A DNA stretch of 64,000 nt, taken from the NCBI GenBank assembly GCA_945868805.1, contig CAMBMO010000006.1, forward strand, positions 62,001 through 126,000, read 5' to 3'. Below are positions 26,995 to 36,161 of this stretch, in pieces. How positions within the stretch are numbered: position 1 is the stretch's first letter; each line of letters starts with the position of its first letter. The notes under the pieces were generated by a model. That model did no database searches. It worked only from the letters and a program-made list of their open reading frames with translations, and was not told the DNA's origin. This stretch comes from Singulisphaera sp. GP187. GTDB lineage: Bacteria > Planctomycetota > Phycisphaerae > Phycisphaerales > SM1A02. The position numbers were made by a program, and so were the translations under genes.

Positions 26995-29619
26995 TCAATC
27001 GGTCGTAGGAGGCACCGGCTCGGAACTCGGCCGTGATCCTGAATCCGCGGGCTCACTCGCTTCGAAGCATGCGGCGCCGACAAGAGTGTCGTCTTCCTGC
27101 AGCTTGACGACGCGAACTCCGAGCGTGTTGCGTCCGACAAGTCGGACCTCACTCGCACGGATTCGCACAATCATGCCCCCGCGTGAGATGAACATGAGGT
27201 CGTCGCTCTCGAGCGTCGAGTGGACGGCGACCACGCGACCATTCCGTTCGTCGGCTTTGATATCGATGCGCCCCTTGCCGCCACGAGACTGCGCGCGCGT
27301 CTGTCCGTCTTCTTGATGGACGAGGTATTCGGCTAAGGACGTGCGTTTTCCGAAGCCGCGTTCGGTGCAAGTGAAGAGCGCAGCCTGATCGTCGCAGCGG
27401 ACGAGCCCCACAACAGCGTCACTTTCGGCGAGATCGATACCCGTTACTCCTGCAGCGTCTCGTCCCATGACGCGCGCGTCGTTTTCGTCGAAGCGAATCG
27501 ACATTCCCTCGACGGTGGCGAGCAGGACGTGGTCATTGCCTCTCGTTTGGACGACATTGACCAGCCGATCTCCCTCGTTGAGACGCACGGAGATAATTCC
27601 GCTTCGATTGACATTCTTGAAGTCCTTGAGCGACGATCGTTTGACACGTCCGCTCGCACAGGCGAAGAACAGATAGTCCTCGCTCCGCTCGAAGTCCTTG
27701 ATCGGGAGATACGCGACCATTCGTTCCCCAGCTTTGAGTTCGACCACATTGTTGATCGCGCGCCCCTTGGCCGTTCGGGACATTTCGGGAATCTGCCAGA
27801 CCTTGATTCGGTAGACACGCCCCGTGTTTGTGAAGCACAGGAGATCGTCATGTGTGCTCGCAATGAAGACTCGTTCGATGTAGTCGCCGTCTTTCGCGTC
27901 AGAACCACGCACGCCAACTCCGCCACGACCTTGAATTCGGAAGGTGTCGACCGGAAGTCGCTTCACGAATCCTTCGTGGCTGACGGTCACAGCCACATCG
28001 TGCTCTTGGATGAGTTCAGCGAGATCAAAATCACCCGCCTCGTCCGCTTCGATTGTGGTTCGCCGGGCATCTCCGAATTTCTCTCCGATATCGATCACAT
28101 CCTGCCGGACGATTTTCAGAACGAGAGCATGGTCACCAAGAAGTTGCTCGAATCCGTCGATTTCACGAAGCAACGAGGCAAACTCATTGGCGAGTTTCTC
28201 AATCTCGAGTCCGACAAGCTGGATCAAACGAAGTGCGCCGATGGCGTCCGCCTGCACGCGAGTCAGACCAATCCCTGCTCCAACGCGACTTGCTTCGGCG
28301 ATTCGCGTTGGGACCAGATGAGCGCTCGGGTGATCCTCAGCGATTCGGAACGCACGCTCCATCAGTCGCTGGATCGCCTCCTCCCGTGTCTGTGATGCTC
28401 GAATGATCGCAATGACTGCATCGATGTCGCAAACTGCGTAAACGAGTCCTTCGAGTCGATGAGCCTGTTGGCGTGCCTGGCGGAGTTGGAATTCCGTTCG
28501 CCGGCGGATGACTGAGCATCGATGATCGATGTAGCTCGAAATCAGATTACGCAATGGCAGCGTGCGGGGCTGGCCATTGACCAGCGCAATATTCATGATG
28601 CTGTACGTCGTCTGGAGCGGAGTAAATTCGTAGAGCTGGCGCTCGACGACCGCTGGATCTGCACCCTTGCGCAGAACGACCAGAATGCGTGTCTGCGCAT
28701 CGCGTCCCGAGTGGTTTCGCACATCGACGATGTCGGGGATACGGTCATCCTTCTTCGCATCGACAATGCGCTCGATCAACATGCTCTGAACCACCTGATA
28801 GGGAATCTCTTCGATGATGATCATGTTGCGCCCATCGCGCGTCTCATGCCGCACCTTGCCGCGAACCGTCAGACGGCCGCGTCCCGTTGCGTACGCCTCG
28901 GCGATTCCACGACCACCAATGATCGATCCACCCGTAGGGAAGTCTGGTCCAGGTACAAGTGCTAAGAGACCGTCGAGTCCGATTTGAGGATTGTCAATTG
29001 TTGCAACGATTGCACGTGTGATCTCTCCCAGATTGTGGGGAGGCATCGCACTCGCCATCCCGACCGCGATTCCCGATGATCCGTTGACCAAGAGATTGGG
29101 GAACTTGCCAGGCAGCACCATCGGCTCCATCAACCGATCGTCATAATTCGGCTTGAAATCGACCGTTTCCTTGTCCAAATCTTCAAGCATCGCGACCGCG
29201 ACGCCAGTCATTCGGGCTTCGGTGTATCGCATCGCAGCAGGGGGATCGCCCTCGATCGACCCGAAGTTCCCTTGCTTGTCGATGAGCAGGGCGCGCGTTT
29301 TCCACGACTGGCCGAGATTTACGAGCGTCGGGTAGATCACAGATTCGCCGTGCGGGTGGTAGTTGCCACTCGTATCGCCGCAAATCTTCGCGCACTTAAT
29401 CTGCTTTCGACCGGGTGAGAGATTCAAATCGTGCATCGCGACGAGGATGCGCCGCTGTGAAGGTTTGAGTCCATCTCGAACATCGGGAAGCGCGCGATCC
29501 ATGATCGTGCTCATCGCATAAACGAGGTACGACTCGTGGAGTTCACGATCGATGGTCTTGTCAGTGACCTGTCCGAGCGTCGAAATCGGATCTGAAGGAG
29601 CGGGTGGATTTGTCGTCAC
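26995..29619 (-). CDS. gyrA: DNA gyrase subunit A
   Basis: 874 residues. The breakage-reunion domain contains the catalytic tyrosine Y132 ('AAMRYTEARM'). The quinolone-determining region reads 'HPHGESVIYP' (88-97): the Ser83 equivalent is S93, whereas the Asp87 equivalent is a proline (P97). The C-terminal pinwheel domain holds a GyrA-box-like 'QSRGGKG' (~775), differing from the Q(R/K)RGG(R/K)G consensus at the second position. Presence of the box favours gyrase over topoisomerase IV. The start is a GTG; a TAGGAT hexamer lies 12 nt upstream, with no clear Shine-Dalgarno sequence. gyrB is not adjacent; STAS, exbD and tonB follow on the same strand. Confidence 0.95.
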   Translation of the reverse strand: MTTNPPAPSDPISTLGQVTDKTIDRELHESYLVYAMSTIMDRALPDVRDGLKPSQRRILVAMHDLNLSPGRKQIKCAKICGDTSGNYHPHGESVIYPTLVNLGQSWKTRALLIDKQGNFGSIEGDPPAAMRYTEARMTGVAVAMLEDLDKETVDFKPNYDDRLMEPMVLPGKFPNLLVNGSSGIAVGMASAMPPHNLGEITRAIVATIDNPQIGLDGLLALVPGPDFPTGGSIIGGRGIAEAYATGRGRLTVRGKVRHETRDGRNMIIIEEIPYQVVQSMLIERIVDAKKDDRIPDIVDVRNHSGRDAQTRILVVLRKGADPAVVERQLYEFTPLQTTYSIMNIALVNGQPRTLPLRNLISSYIDHRCSVIRRRTEFQLRQARQQAHRLEGLVYAVCDIDAVIAIIRASQTREEAIQRLMERAFRIAEDHPSAHLVPTRIAEASRVGAGIGLTRVQADAIGALRLIQLVGLEIEKLANEFASLLREIDGFEQLLGDHALVLKIVRQDVIDIGEKFGDARRTTIEADEAGDFDLAELIQEHDVAVTVSHEGFVKRLPVDTFRIQGRGGVGVRGSDAKDGDYIERVFIASTHDDLLCFTNTGRVYRIKVWQIPEMSRTAKGRAINNVVELKAGERMVAYLPIKDFERSEDYLFFACASGRVKRSSLKDFKNVNRSGIISVRLNEGDRLVNVVQTRGNDHVLLATVEGMSIRFDENDARVMGRDAAGVTGIDLAESDAVVGLVRCDDQAALFTCTERGFGKRTSLAEYLVHQEDGQTRAQSRGGKGRIDIKADERNGRVVAVHSTLESDDLMFISRGGMIVRIRASEVRLVGRNTLGVRVVKLQEDDTLVGAACFEASEPADSGSRPSSEPVPPTTD

Positions 29620-29713
29620 GGGGAATCTGAAATCCTACCATTTTCGACGGTTGTTTGCTCGACTCGACGCGAGAAGTCGGCGCACTCATTCGGCTTGTTT
29701 CGCGTTGGTTTTG

Positions 29714-30292
29714 TTACGACGCGGTGCGCGGACCCGTCGGTCGCATATGCGCAAGATGTTCGCAATTCCCGCCACTTCCTTCCAGGGGACTCGGACAGTG
29801 TGCGATGAGTTCGATTCCGAGAGCCTTCGATTCGCCGAGGACGCGGTCGACGACCAACTCGGCGATCGCGGGTGGCAAGATCCCCTTGACGAGTGCCTTG
29901 CGTTCCTCGCCCTCTGACTCGTAGTGGGGCTTGACAAGTGACACAATTTGACCATTCGGACGCAACCATCGAAGCGCAGCGGGTATTGAATGTCGTTGCC
30001 GAGTCCACGCCATATCGATGACGACGAGTTCGACTTTGTCGGGGGGCGCTTGTGCATAGAGTGCGTTTGTCCGTTCGCGCACCTCGACGCGCGGGTCGTT
30101 ACGAAGTCGCCAATCCAGCATTCCGTATCCCGTGTCGACTGCGATCACCTTGAGTGCGCCGTTTTTTAGGAGGCAATCGGTGAAACCTCCAGCATTGCAG
30201 CCGAAATCGGCGCACACCAGTCCCGTGACATCGATCTGAAATGTCGCAAGTGCGTGGGCAAGTTTGGTGCCGGCTCGTGAGACGAATTCCAT
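29714..30292 (-). CDS. TlyA/FtsJ-like rRNA 2'-O-methyltransferase without S4 domain
   Basis: 192 residues. It begins 'EFVSRAGTKLAHAL', which corresponds to the start of the methyltransferase domain of TlyA ('VSRGG.KL.HAL'). The SAM-binding motif I is 'CADFGCNAGGFTDCLL' (28-43). Then 'VIAVDTGYGMLDWRLRNDPRV' (abridged: VDTGYGMLDWRL) and 'VVIDMAW' follow, as in TlyA. TlyA proteins usually carry an N-terminal S4 RNA-binding domain of ~60 residues; it is absent here and no alternative upstream start supplies it. The expected reaction is 2'-O-methylation of rRNA using S-adenosylmethionine. It lies 95 bp upstream of gyrA and 36 bp downstream of lpxI. Confidence 0.83.
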   Translation of the reverse strand: MEFVSRAGTKLAHALATFQIDVTGLVCADFGCNAGGFTDCLLKNGALKVIAVDTGYGMLDWRLRNDPRVEVRERTNALYAQAPPDKVELVVIDMAWTRQRHSIPAALRWLRPNGQIVSLVKPHYESEGEERKALVKGILPPAIAELVVDRVLGESKALGIELIAHCPSPLEGSGGNCEHLAHMRPTGPRTAS

Positions 30293-30328
30293 GGTGCTCT
30301 CTGAGTATTCTGGAGGCGCGGTTCTGGG

Positions 30329-31177
30329 TCAGCGCCCGAGCAGGGCGATTCCGAGTCGATTGGCGACTTCGATCATGCGGGGCTTTTCGAGCATGATCAC
30401 TCTCCCAGCTCCGAGAACCATCAGTCGACATCCCGCGCCAGCGAGTCGTTCGAGCGTCGGGACTCCAACGGTCGGAACATCTGCGCGCATGTCGTGCGAA
30501 TCGTGTGCGGTCTTGAGCATCGTCCATCCACCCGTTCGGCAGAGTTGCCCCGAACGATCGATCATCGCATCAGTGCCCTCCATTGCTTCGATGGCGATGA
30601 CATCGCACTCACGCACAGCAATCGCCTGCCCAACCCCCAAGTTCGCGATCGACCTCAACATGGGCCAGGCGAAATCCACGTCGCGTTGTTGCGCGGTCGT
30701 CAGTTGAACGCGACCCATCACTCCGATGGTCGCAAGATGGTCGCAAATGTATGTCGTCGAGTCGATGAGGCGTACTCCACTCGTTGCGAGTTCGTCGGCG
30801 ACCGCGCTGAGGAGCACGTGACTTCGTCGATCGAACCGCAGGCGACGATAGTAAAGGAGTGCAGCCCGAAGGTCAGGTAGTTGCCGGAGGGCGCGGAAGG
30901 GTTCGTACATCCGTGCCTTGGCGACCCTCCCTACCATGACAGCTTCGTCGATTTTCGCACGGCGAAGCAAGCGGATCCACCTCCCAATCTGGAGAACTCC
31001 TGCGTGCGAAAATGCGTCACAGTGGTCGGGTAGTTGGGGGTCAAATTGATCTCGCAACCCGATGCACACCACTTGGCGTCCCGTTGCGCGGATCCCGTCA
31101 GCGACCAGAATCGGCAGCAGTCCGCTCCCCGCGATCATTCCGACTCGTTGTGCTTGTGGCGTGAGCTCGGTCATCAT
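30329..31177 (-). CDS. lpxI: UDP-2,3-diacylglucosamine diphosphatase LpxI
   Basis: About 282 residues. LpxI hydrolyses UDP-2,3-diacylglucosamine to lipid X in lipid A synthesis and replaces LpxH in many bacteria. Motifs are 'GMIAGSGLLPILVADG' near the N-terminus, 'VMVGRVAKARMYEP', and the signature 'AIEAMEGTDAMIDR' in the C-terminal half, followed by 'DMRADVPTVGVPTLERLAGAG' (abridged: VPTVGVPTLE). The ATG at 31177 (or the next one at 31174) overlaps the stop of the LOG-family gene, so the two are coupled. Its presence supports an LPS-type outer membrane in the host. Confidence 0.93.
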   Translation of the reverse strand: MMTELTPQAQRVGMIAGSGLLPILVADGIRATGRQVVCIGLRDQFDPQLPDHCDAFSHAGVLQIGRWIRLLRRAKIDEAVMVGRVAKARMYEPFRALRQLPDLRAALLYYRRLRFDRRSHVLLSAVADELATSGVRLIDSTTYICDHLATIGVMGRVQLTTAQQRDVDFAWPMLRSIANLGVGQAIAVRECDVIAIEAMEGTDAMIDRSGQLCRTGGWTMLKTAHDSHDMRADVPTVGVPTLERLAGAGCRLMVLGAGRVIMLEKPRMIEVANRLGIALLGR

Positions 31178-31836
31178 TTCTCGACTGCTTTCTCGACCGT
31201 TCTCTCGACCTCGGGCCGAGGGTTGCCGTGCATCGGCAGCAGTGCCTGCGGGTCGTGCGCCTCGATGGTGGCAGTTGTGATCGCGGTGTGCAGGCGACGT
31301 GCGAGCAGATTTGGATCGGACTCCATCCACATCAAGTCCCGCGCCGCTGGACGAACGAATCCGTGGTCGACACCGTGAGTGACAAGCTGCCAAAGTGGGT
31401 CGGCAAACCCGCTTGTGTTGAGTAGCCCGATCGGCTTGGAATGTCGACCGATGACGCGACCCACAAGTGTCTCGAAGAATTCTTCCCATGTGCCGAGTCC
31501 ACCGGCGAGGATCGCGAAACCGCCACCACGTTCTTCAAGCTGGCGCTTGCGCTCGCGCATCGAATCGACCACGATCATCTCATCGCAGCCACTCCAACCT
31601 TGTTCGAGGTTGAGAAATTGCTCAGTGATGATCCCGGTGACTCTCGCCCCAGATTTCTGCGCGCTTCTCGCGACTTCTCCCATGAGGCCGATCCCTCCGC
31701 CACCATAGACCAAGTCCATCCCGCGCTCGCCAATGGCTTGGCCGAAGTGGCGGGCTGCCACAAGGAACTCGGGATTGGCACCACGCGCACTTGCGCAGTA
31801 GACGGTGAGGGTTGGTCGCGATGCGCAAGTTGCCAT
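31174..31836 (-). CDS. LOG-family protein (nucleoside 5'-monophosphate phosphoribohydrolase-like)
   Basis: 220 residues. Relatives remove the base from (cytokinin or purine) nucleoside 5'-monophosphates. 'LVYGGGGIGLMG' (~42-53) is the first phosphate-binding loop. The family PGGxGTxxE motif appears as 'AGGLGTWEE' (~110-118), with Ala replacing the first Pro; the glutamate predicted to be catalytic is kept. 'SMRERK' supplies the conserved arginine. A TATCGT box lies 8 nt before the ATG, on a site shared with the divergent membrane-protein gene. lpxI follows in overlap. Confidence 0.9.
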   Translation of the reverse strand: MATCASRPTLTVYCASARGANPEFLVAARHFGQAIGERGMDLVYGGGGIGLMGEVARSAQKSGARVTGIITEQFLNLEQGWSGCDEMIVVDSMRERKRQLEERGGGFAILAGGLGTWEEFFETLVGRVIGRHSKPIGLLNTSGFADPLWQLVTHGVDHGFVRPAARDLMWMESDPNLLARRLHTAITTATIEAHDPQALLPMHGNPRPEVERTVEKAVEK

Positions 31837-31843
31837 GCGCTTC

Positions 31844-31850
31844 TACGATA
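31844..31850. promoter_or_regulatory. Shared bidirectional -10-like site TACGATA
   Basis: TACGAT on the plus strand ends 9 nt before the ATG at 31859, and TATCGT on the minus strand ends 8 nt before the ATG at 31836. Two divergent start codons share one hexamer region only 22 bp wide. Confidence 0.3.
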
Positions 31851-31858
31851 GTCGCACG

Positions 31859-34120
31859 ATGCACCGTGAAGCGGTACCGCTTGTGGATCGACTCGCGATG
31901 GGAGCGATCATTGTGGCCGCAGGAGCGCGGGTGATGATTTCGTTCTCACCCATTGCAGTCTTCGACATGGATCCTGCAATCGATGCCTCGCCATTCATTG
32001 GAGCGACGCCAGCTGAGAGCGTCTTGCTCGATGCGCTCGCTCTGGCGGGGGCATCTTGGTTGCTCGTGAAGCGACTGCTTTCCCGTGCGAGAGTCGATTT
32101 GTCCTCGATTCTGATTGGATTGGCGTGCATCCCTGCCATTGCCCTGGCGATCTTTCATGGCATGGGAGATGCGGAACAACTCTGGCGCGGATCGACCTGG
32201 GTCGCCGGGATTGCAATTGCGTGGATGATGGTCGTTCAGGGGGGTGGATCCGAGTCCACCTTGCTCCGGCGCACGATTGTCGCCTCGCTCGCGGGAATCG
32301 CCGTGGTCATGGCAGTTCGTGGCATCGCGCAATTGACCAGCGAACACATTTCGACAGTCGCGTACTACACCGAAAACCGCGACACCTTTCTCAGGGGGCA
32401 GGGATGGCTCGCCGACTCGCCGCAAGCACTCTCCTACGAACGAAGGCTGTTTCAGAACGAGGCGACTGGTTGGTTCGGATTCGCCAATGTCTTCGCGACT
32501 GTGGCGGCGGGATCGGCGGTGTTGATGGCGAATGTGGCGATTGGTCGGGGCGTCATCATTGCGCGCGCATGGATCTGGTTCTGCACTTGCCTGTGCGCTG
32601 GTCTCGTCATTGCAAGTGGCTCGAAGGGAGGAGTCGCAGCACTCGCGATTGGATTGATCGTGACAGTTCTTCTTCGAAAGGGCGCGGGGAGGGAGCGCCT
32701 GCTTTTCGTCGCGCTCCCGATTGTGGTCCTCTGCGCGATCGTCTTCCGCGGACTCATCGGTTTGCAGTGGGGAGAGCAAAGCCTGCTTTTTCGATGGCAG
32801 TATTTGATGGGAGCCACGGGAACCGTTCTCGATTCACCTTGGACTGGTGTCGGTCCCGCTGGTTTTCAAGCGGCGTTTATGCAATTCCGGCCTTCGGAGA
32901 GCGTCGAAGAAGTTGTTAGTGCGCACGGAGCATTCGCAGATTGGATGGTCGCGTTCGGTTGCGCTGGCGCGGGGCTCGTCGCGTTTCAATTGTTGATGGC
33001 GTGGCGATCGGCGCACGATTTGCGATCGGAAGAACTCCCTCGTGACGTGGAACCGATCGCTGGAGTCGTCGAGATGTCCATCGCCGCAGTTGTATTCGCG
33101 GCGGTCGTTTCGATTGCGTTCGAAGCACCCTCGCTCGATCTCGTCGGCTATGGATGGAGATTCATCGGGCTCGGTGCGGGCGCGGTGACCGCGTGGGCGA
33201 TGGTTCGAATCATGGAGTTCATGGATTCCAAACAGAGACTGTTGTCGAAACACGCTCCCGCGGATTGCACAAAATCATCCGCTTCTCGCGCGGTTGGAAT
33301 TGGACTCTCCGGTTTCGCTGCAGTCGTACTGACACACGGACAAATCGATATGGTTTTCTGGCTCCCTGGCAGTGCGATCTGGGGTTGGCTCGTGTTGGGG
33401 ACGGCCGCCTGGTGGAATTGGCACTCGAGGAGTGAAGAATCACTTCGCCCAGTGCCGACACTTGGATTCACTCGTGTGGTGATGGCGGGCTTTGCATGCA
33501 TTTTCGCGGGCATCGCCTTCGCGTTGGCATCGGTTGTATCGCCGGCTCTGATTGAGCAAGACGAGGTCGCATTGAAGGCGGCGGAATCCTTGCAGCAGGA
33601 GGCTCGCGTAGATTCGAGCGAGCGTTTGGCGATGGGACGAGCCCGCGCTGGCGCGTCGCTGGTCAGTGCAGCTCAAATTTGGCCACCTCGTCCTGCGTAC
33701 GCGCTTCGAGCGGCGGAGCAGTGGAAGGCGGCAGCGTCCTGCGATCCGCTCCCAGTCGATTCGCCCGAATGGCTTCGATCGGGCATGGCTTGCGCACAAT
33801 CGGTCGCCGGCATGAACTCATCTTCGTTCTCCGCGTTGCTCTTGATGTCGACGATCGCGCTTCGCGAAGCAGAGATCTCGAGCGGGTCGTGGCGTTCAGC
33901 CGAATTGGCATTGCGCGAGGTGCTCGCAGTCAATCCTCGGCACTCTGAGAGTTGGATTCGACTCTCATTGGCGCTTGCGAAGCAGGGTGACACGCTCGGG
34001 GCACGCGCGGCGCTCAATTCAGCGTTGGAATCGAACGAGACATACGCATTGGATCCACTGCGACAATTTTCGGCGGATCGAAGAGCGTCAATCGAACGGC
34101 AAATGTCCGAGTTGAAGTGA
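31859..34120 (+). CDS. O-antigen ligase/Wzy-like membrane protein with C-terminal TPR
   Basis: 753 residues from the ATG at 31859; an in-frame ATG at 31835 would overlap the divergent start. About twelve to fourteen hydrophobic segments span residues 10-560. A large loop and 'LLFRWQYLMGATGTVLDSPWTGVGPAGF' (~310-340, abridged: DSPWTGVGPAGF) match the Wzy_C/O-antigen-ligase signature (R..W...D.P..GvG...F), followed by 'AHGAFADWMVAFG'. The last ~90 residues are a TPR-like pair ('AELALREVLAVNPRHSESWIRLSLALAKQGDTLGARAALN', abridged: LAKQGDTLGARAALN). It would polymerise or ligate polysaccharide to lipid carriers or proteins. It is not in a polysaccharide gene cluster. Confidence 0.85.
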   Translation: MHREAVPLVDRLAMGAIIVAAGARVMISFSPIAVFDMDPAIDASPFIGATPAESVLLDALALAGASWLLVKRLLSRARVDLSSILIGLACIPAIALAIFHGMGDAEQLWRGSTWVAGIAIAWMMVVQGGGSESTLLRRTIVASLAGIAVVMAVRGIAQLTSEHISTVAYYTENRDTFLRGQGWLADSPQALSYERRLFQNEATGWFGFANVFATVAAGSAVLMANVAIGRGVIIARAWIWFCTCLCAGLVIASGSKGGVAALAIGLIVTVLLRKGAGRERLLFVALPIVVLCAIVFRGLIGLQWGEQSLLFRWQYLMGATGTVLDSPWTGVGPAGFQAAFMQFRPSESVEEVVSAHGAFADWMVAFGCAGAGLVAFQLLMAWRSAHDLRSEELPRDVEPIAGVVEMSIAAVVFAAVVSIAFEAPSLDLVGYGWRFIGLGAGAVTAWAMVRIMEFMDSKQRLLSKHAPADCTKSSASRAVGIGLSGFAAVVLTHGQIDMVFWLPGSAIWGWLVLGTAAWWNWHSRSEESLRPVPTLGFTRVVMAGFACIFAGIAFALASVVSPALIEQDEVALKAAESLQQEARVDSSERLAMGRARAGASLVSAAQIWPPRPAYALRAAEQWKAAASCDPLPVDSPEWLRSGMACAQSVAGMNSSSFSALLLMSTIALREAEISSGSWRSAELALREVLAVNPRHSESWIRLSLALAKQGDTLGARAALNSALESNETYALDPLRQFSADRRASIERQMSELK

Positions 34121-34135
34121 AACGGCCAGATGAGT

Positions 34136-34154
34136 CTTGCGCGGGCCCTGCAAG
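34136..34154. terminator. Stem-loop at the end of dsbD
   Basis: CTTGC/GCAAG with a 9-nt G+C-rich loop lies between the convergent stops of the O-antigen-ligase-like gene and dsbD. There is no U-tract. Confidence 0.25.
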
Positions 34155-36116
34155 TCAGTTGGGTCGATGCGGTGGGGCGACACTCTGAGCGTCGGTCGAG
34201 CTCGTTGCCTCTTTGATCGCATGGATCACTTGCGAGGGCGTGTATGCGTCGCTCTTGAATACTTCGTGACCGTCGGGGGCGAGGATGACGAGCAGTGGAA
34301 TCGTCACTCGATCAAATTTCTTGAGGAGAGTCCTTCCATGTTCGTTGTTTCCGGTGAGGTCGACCTTGACTGCCTTGATTGCGCCGGCTGCGAGCAGTTC
34401 GGTGACCCCCGAGCTCTCAAGCACCGTCTTCTCGAGTGTCTTGCAATTGAGGCACCACTCGGCAGTGAAGTCGATCAGCACGGCGTCGCCACTCTTGAGC
34501 GCTTCATCGAGTCGCGCAGGCGTGTAGTAGACCCAGTCGATCACGCCATCGTCCGTCAATCGAATGCCGATGCCCGCGCTGATGATCGCTATTGCGGCGC
34601 CCAGTCCACAAAAAACAGCTCGCAACTTGAAGCGCCGAGTCAATCGAAGCGTGCGCCAGATCAGCCAAAGTCCGGCGGAAGTCCCGAATGCAGACACGAC
34701 CCACCAATAGTCATTTGTGGGGGGAATTGGTGGCGCAGCGAGGAAACCGGCGAGCCCCGCACCGGCGAAATATGCGGCGGCGGCCAAGAGAAGCAATCCC
34801 ATCGTCTGCTTCACGAGGTCGCTCGCAGGTCCACTCTTTGGAACGTGGCTCACCAATTGTGGAAACGCGCTGAGGATGAAGTAGGGGAGCGCCATACCCG
34901 AACCGATGACGCCGAATACGACGAGCACGATCCAAGGAGTCTGAGTCGCCGCCCATGCAGCCGCGGCTCCCATCAACGGTGCGGTGCACGGGGTCGAGAG
35001 AACCGCCGTCATCACGCCGAATCCAATGGAACCGGCGATCGTCCCATGACGAAATTCAACACCGGCGATCGACTGGGGGAGCGGGATCGAGAAGAATCCG
35101 CACATCCCCACCGCCATGATCGCGATGATGATTCCGACCGTGAGAGTGAAAATTGGATAGTGAAAGAGTTGGCTCGAACTCGTGAAACCACTGACCAGTG
35201 CCACTGCCAAACCGAGGACGACCCAGAATGCGATGACACCGAACGAAAGGGCGCAACCGAGCGCAAAGCACCTCCCTCGATTTCCTGCAGAGCGTGATAG
35301 TCCCATGATTTTCAGCGGAATCACCGGGAGCACGCAGGGAGTTAAATTCAGCAAGAGTCCACCGAGACCCGCAATGGCGAGGAGCAAGAAAAATCCGCCT
35401 CCGTTGGGATCGATCGAAAACCGGAGGTCGAAAAAATCGAATTGGACGAGCATCGTCGGTGCAACTCCACCGTGAATCATTGAAAAGATGGATGAGTCGA
35501 ATTGCGCGAAACCGGGCGGCGCGGCGCCGGTTGTAGCACCTGCCTTCACCTGCAATGTGAGTGGGATTTCAACAGTCACCGGTGCAACGCAATTCGTTGC
35601 CGTGCATGCTTGAAACTCGATCGTGAAAGTGACGGTGAGCGTTCCGGCGCTGGCACTCGAAGCGACGGACAACGGAACGAAGATCGAGGTCATTCCCTCA
35701 AAGACTGGGTACTTCTGTGGGCCGTCACCGACATCCGCTCGGACTTCGTGATAATCGGGCCACTGGGCAAGAACTTCCTCGGACGATCCCATCGGAGCCT
35801 CATCGATCCATTTTGAATCAGCGCGACCCGCTGCGCGAAGAATGGACCAATCGCTTGCGAGGCGTATTGAGGTGAACACCGCTCCATCGAACTTGGCGAT
35901 GCCGTCCGGGACGGGGCGATCATCTGTCCAGATGTGCCATCCTGGCTTGATCTCAAGCACAATCGCGACGGGGAAGTCTGACCCTGGTGCGACCTCAGTC
36001 GCGAGCGCAATGACCTGAACTGACACAACATCGGCGGAATCTCGGACGCCAGCTTGGGCGAACGCCGACGCGCCGAGGAGGATCGACAGGATGAAACTCA
36101 ATGAACCAAGGCGCAT
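34155..36116 (-). CDS. dsbD: Thiol:disulfide interchange protein DsbD
   Basis: 653 residues from the ATG at 36116. It carries electrons from cytosolic thioredoxin across the membrane to periplasmic proteins. Domain order: signal peptide (1-21, 'FILSILLGASAFAQA'); an N-terminal immunoglobulin-like domain with 'EFQACTATNCVAPV' as the redox cysteine pair; eight hydrophobic segments with the conserved 'LTPCVLPVIPLK' and 'STPCTAPLMG'; and a C-terminal thioredoxin domain with 'AEWCLNCK' (C~554, C~557). Length and order match full DsbD rather than CcdA. TAGGAT lies 7 nt before the ATG and could be a -10 box or a weak Shine-Dalgarno sequence. Longer upstream frames run into the nusA leader. Confidence 0.95.
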   Translation of the reverse strand: MRLGSLSFILSILLGASAFAQAGVRDSADVVSVQVIALATEVAPGSDFPVAIVLEIKPGWHIWTDDRPVPDGIAKFDGAVFTSIRLASDWSILRAAGRADSKWIDEAPMGSSEEVLAQWPDYHEVRADVGDGPQKYPVFEGMTSIFVPLSVASSASAGTLTVTFTIEFQACTATNCVAPVTVEIPLTLQVKAGATTGAAPPGFAQFDSSIFSMIHGGVAPTMLVQFDFFDLRFSIDPNGGGFFLLLAIAGLGGLLLNLTPCVLPVIPLKIMGLSRSAGNRGRCFALGCALSFGVIAFWVVLGLAVALVSGFTSSSQLFHYPIFTLTVGIIIAIMAVGMCGFFSIPLPQSIAGVEFRHGTIAGSIGFGVMTAVLSTPCTAPLMGAAAAWAATQTPWIVLVVFGVIGSGMALPYFILSAFPQLVSHVPKSGPASDLVKQTMGLLLLAAAAYFAGAGLAGFLAAPPIPPTNDYWWVVSAFGTSAGLWLIWRTLRLTRRFKLRAVFCGLGAAIAIISAGIGIRLTDDGVIDWVYYTPARLDEALKSGDAVLIDFTAEWCLNCKTLEKTVLESSGVTELLAAGAIKAVKVDLTGNNEHGRTLLKKFDRVTIPLLVILAPDGHEVFKSDAYTPSQVIHAIKEATSSTDAQSVAPPHRPN

Positions 36117-36123
36117 TTCAAGC

Positions 36124-36129
36124 ATCCTA
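36124..36129 (-). promoter_or_regulatory. -10-like box TAGGAT before dsbD
   Basis: TAGGAT on the minus strand ends 7 nt before the dsbD ATG. It may instead act as a weak ribosome-binding site (AGGA). Confidence 0.3.
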
Positions 36130-36161
36130 CGAGCGATGTGTCGACCAATCGGAGTTGGAAC

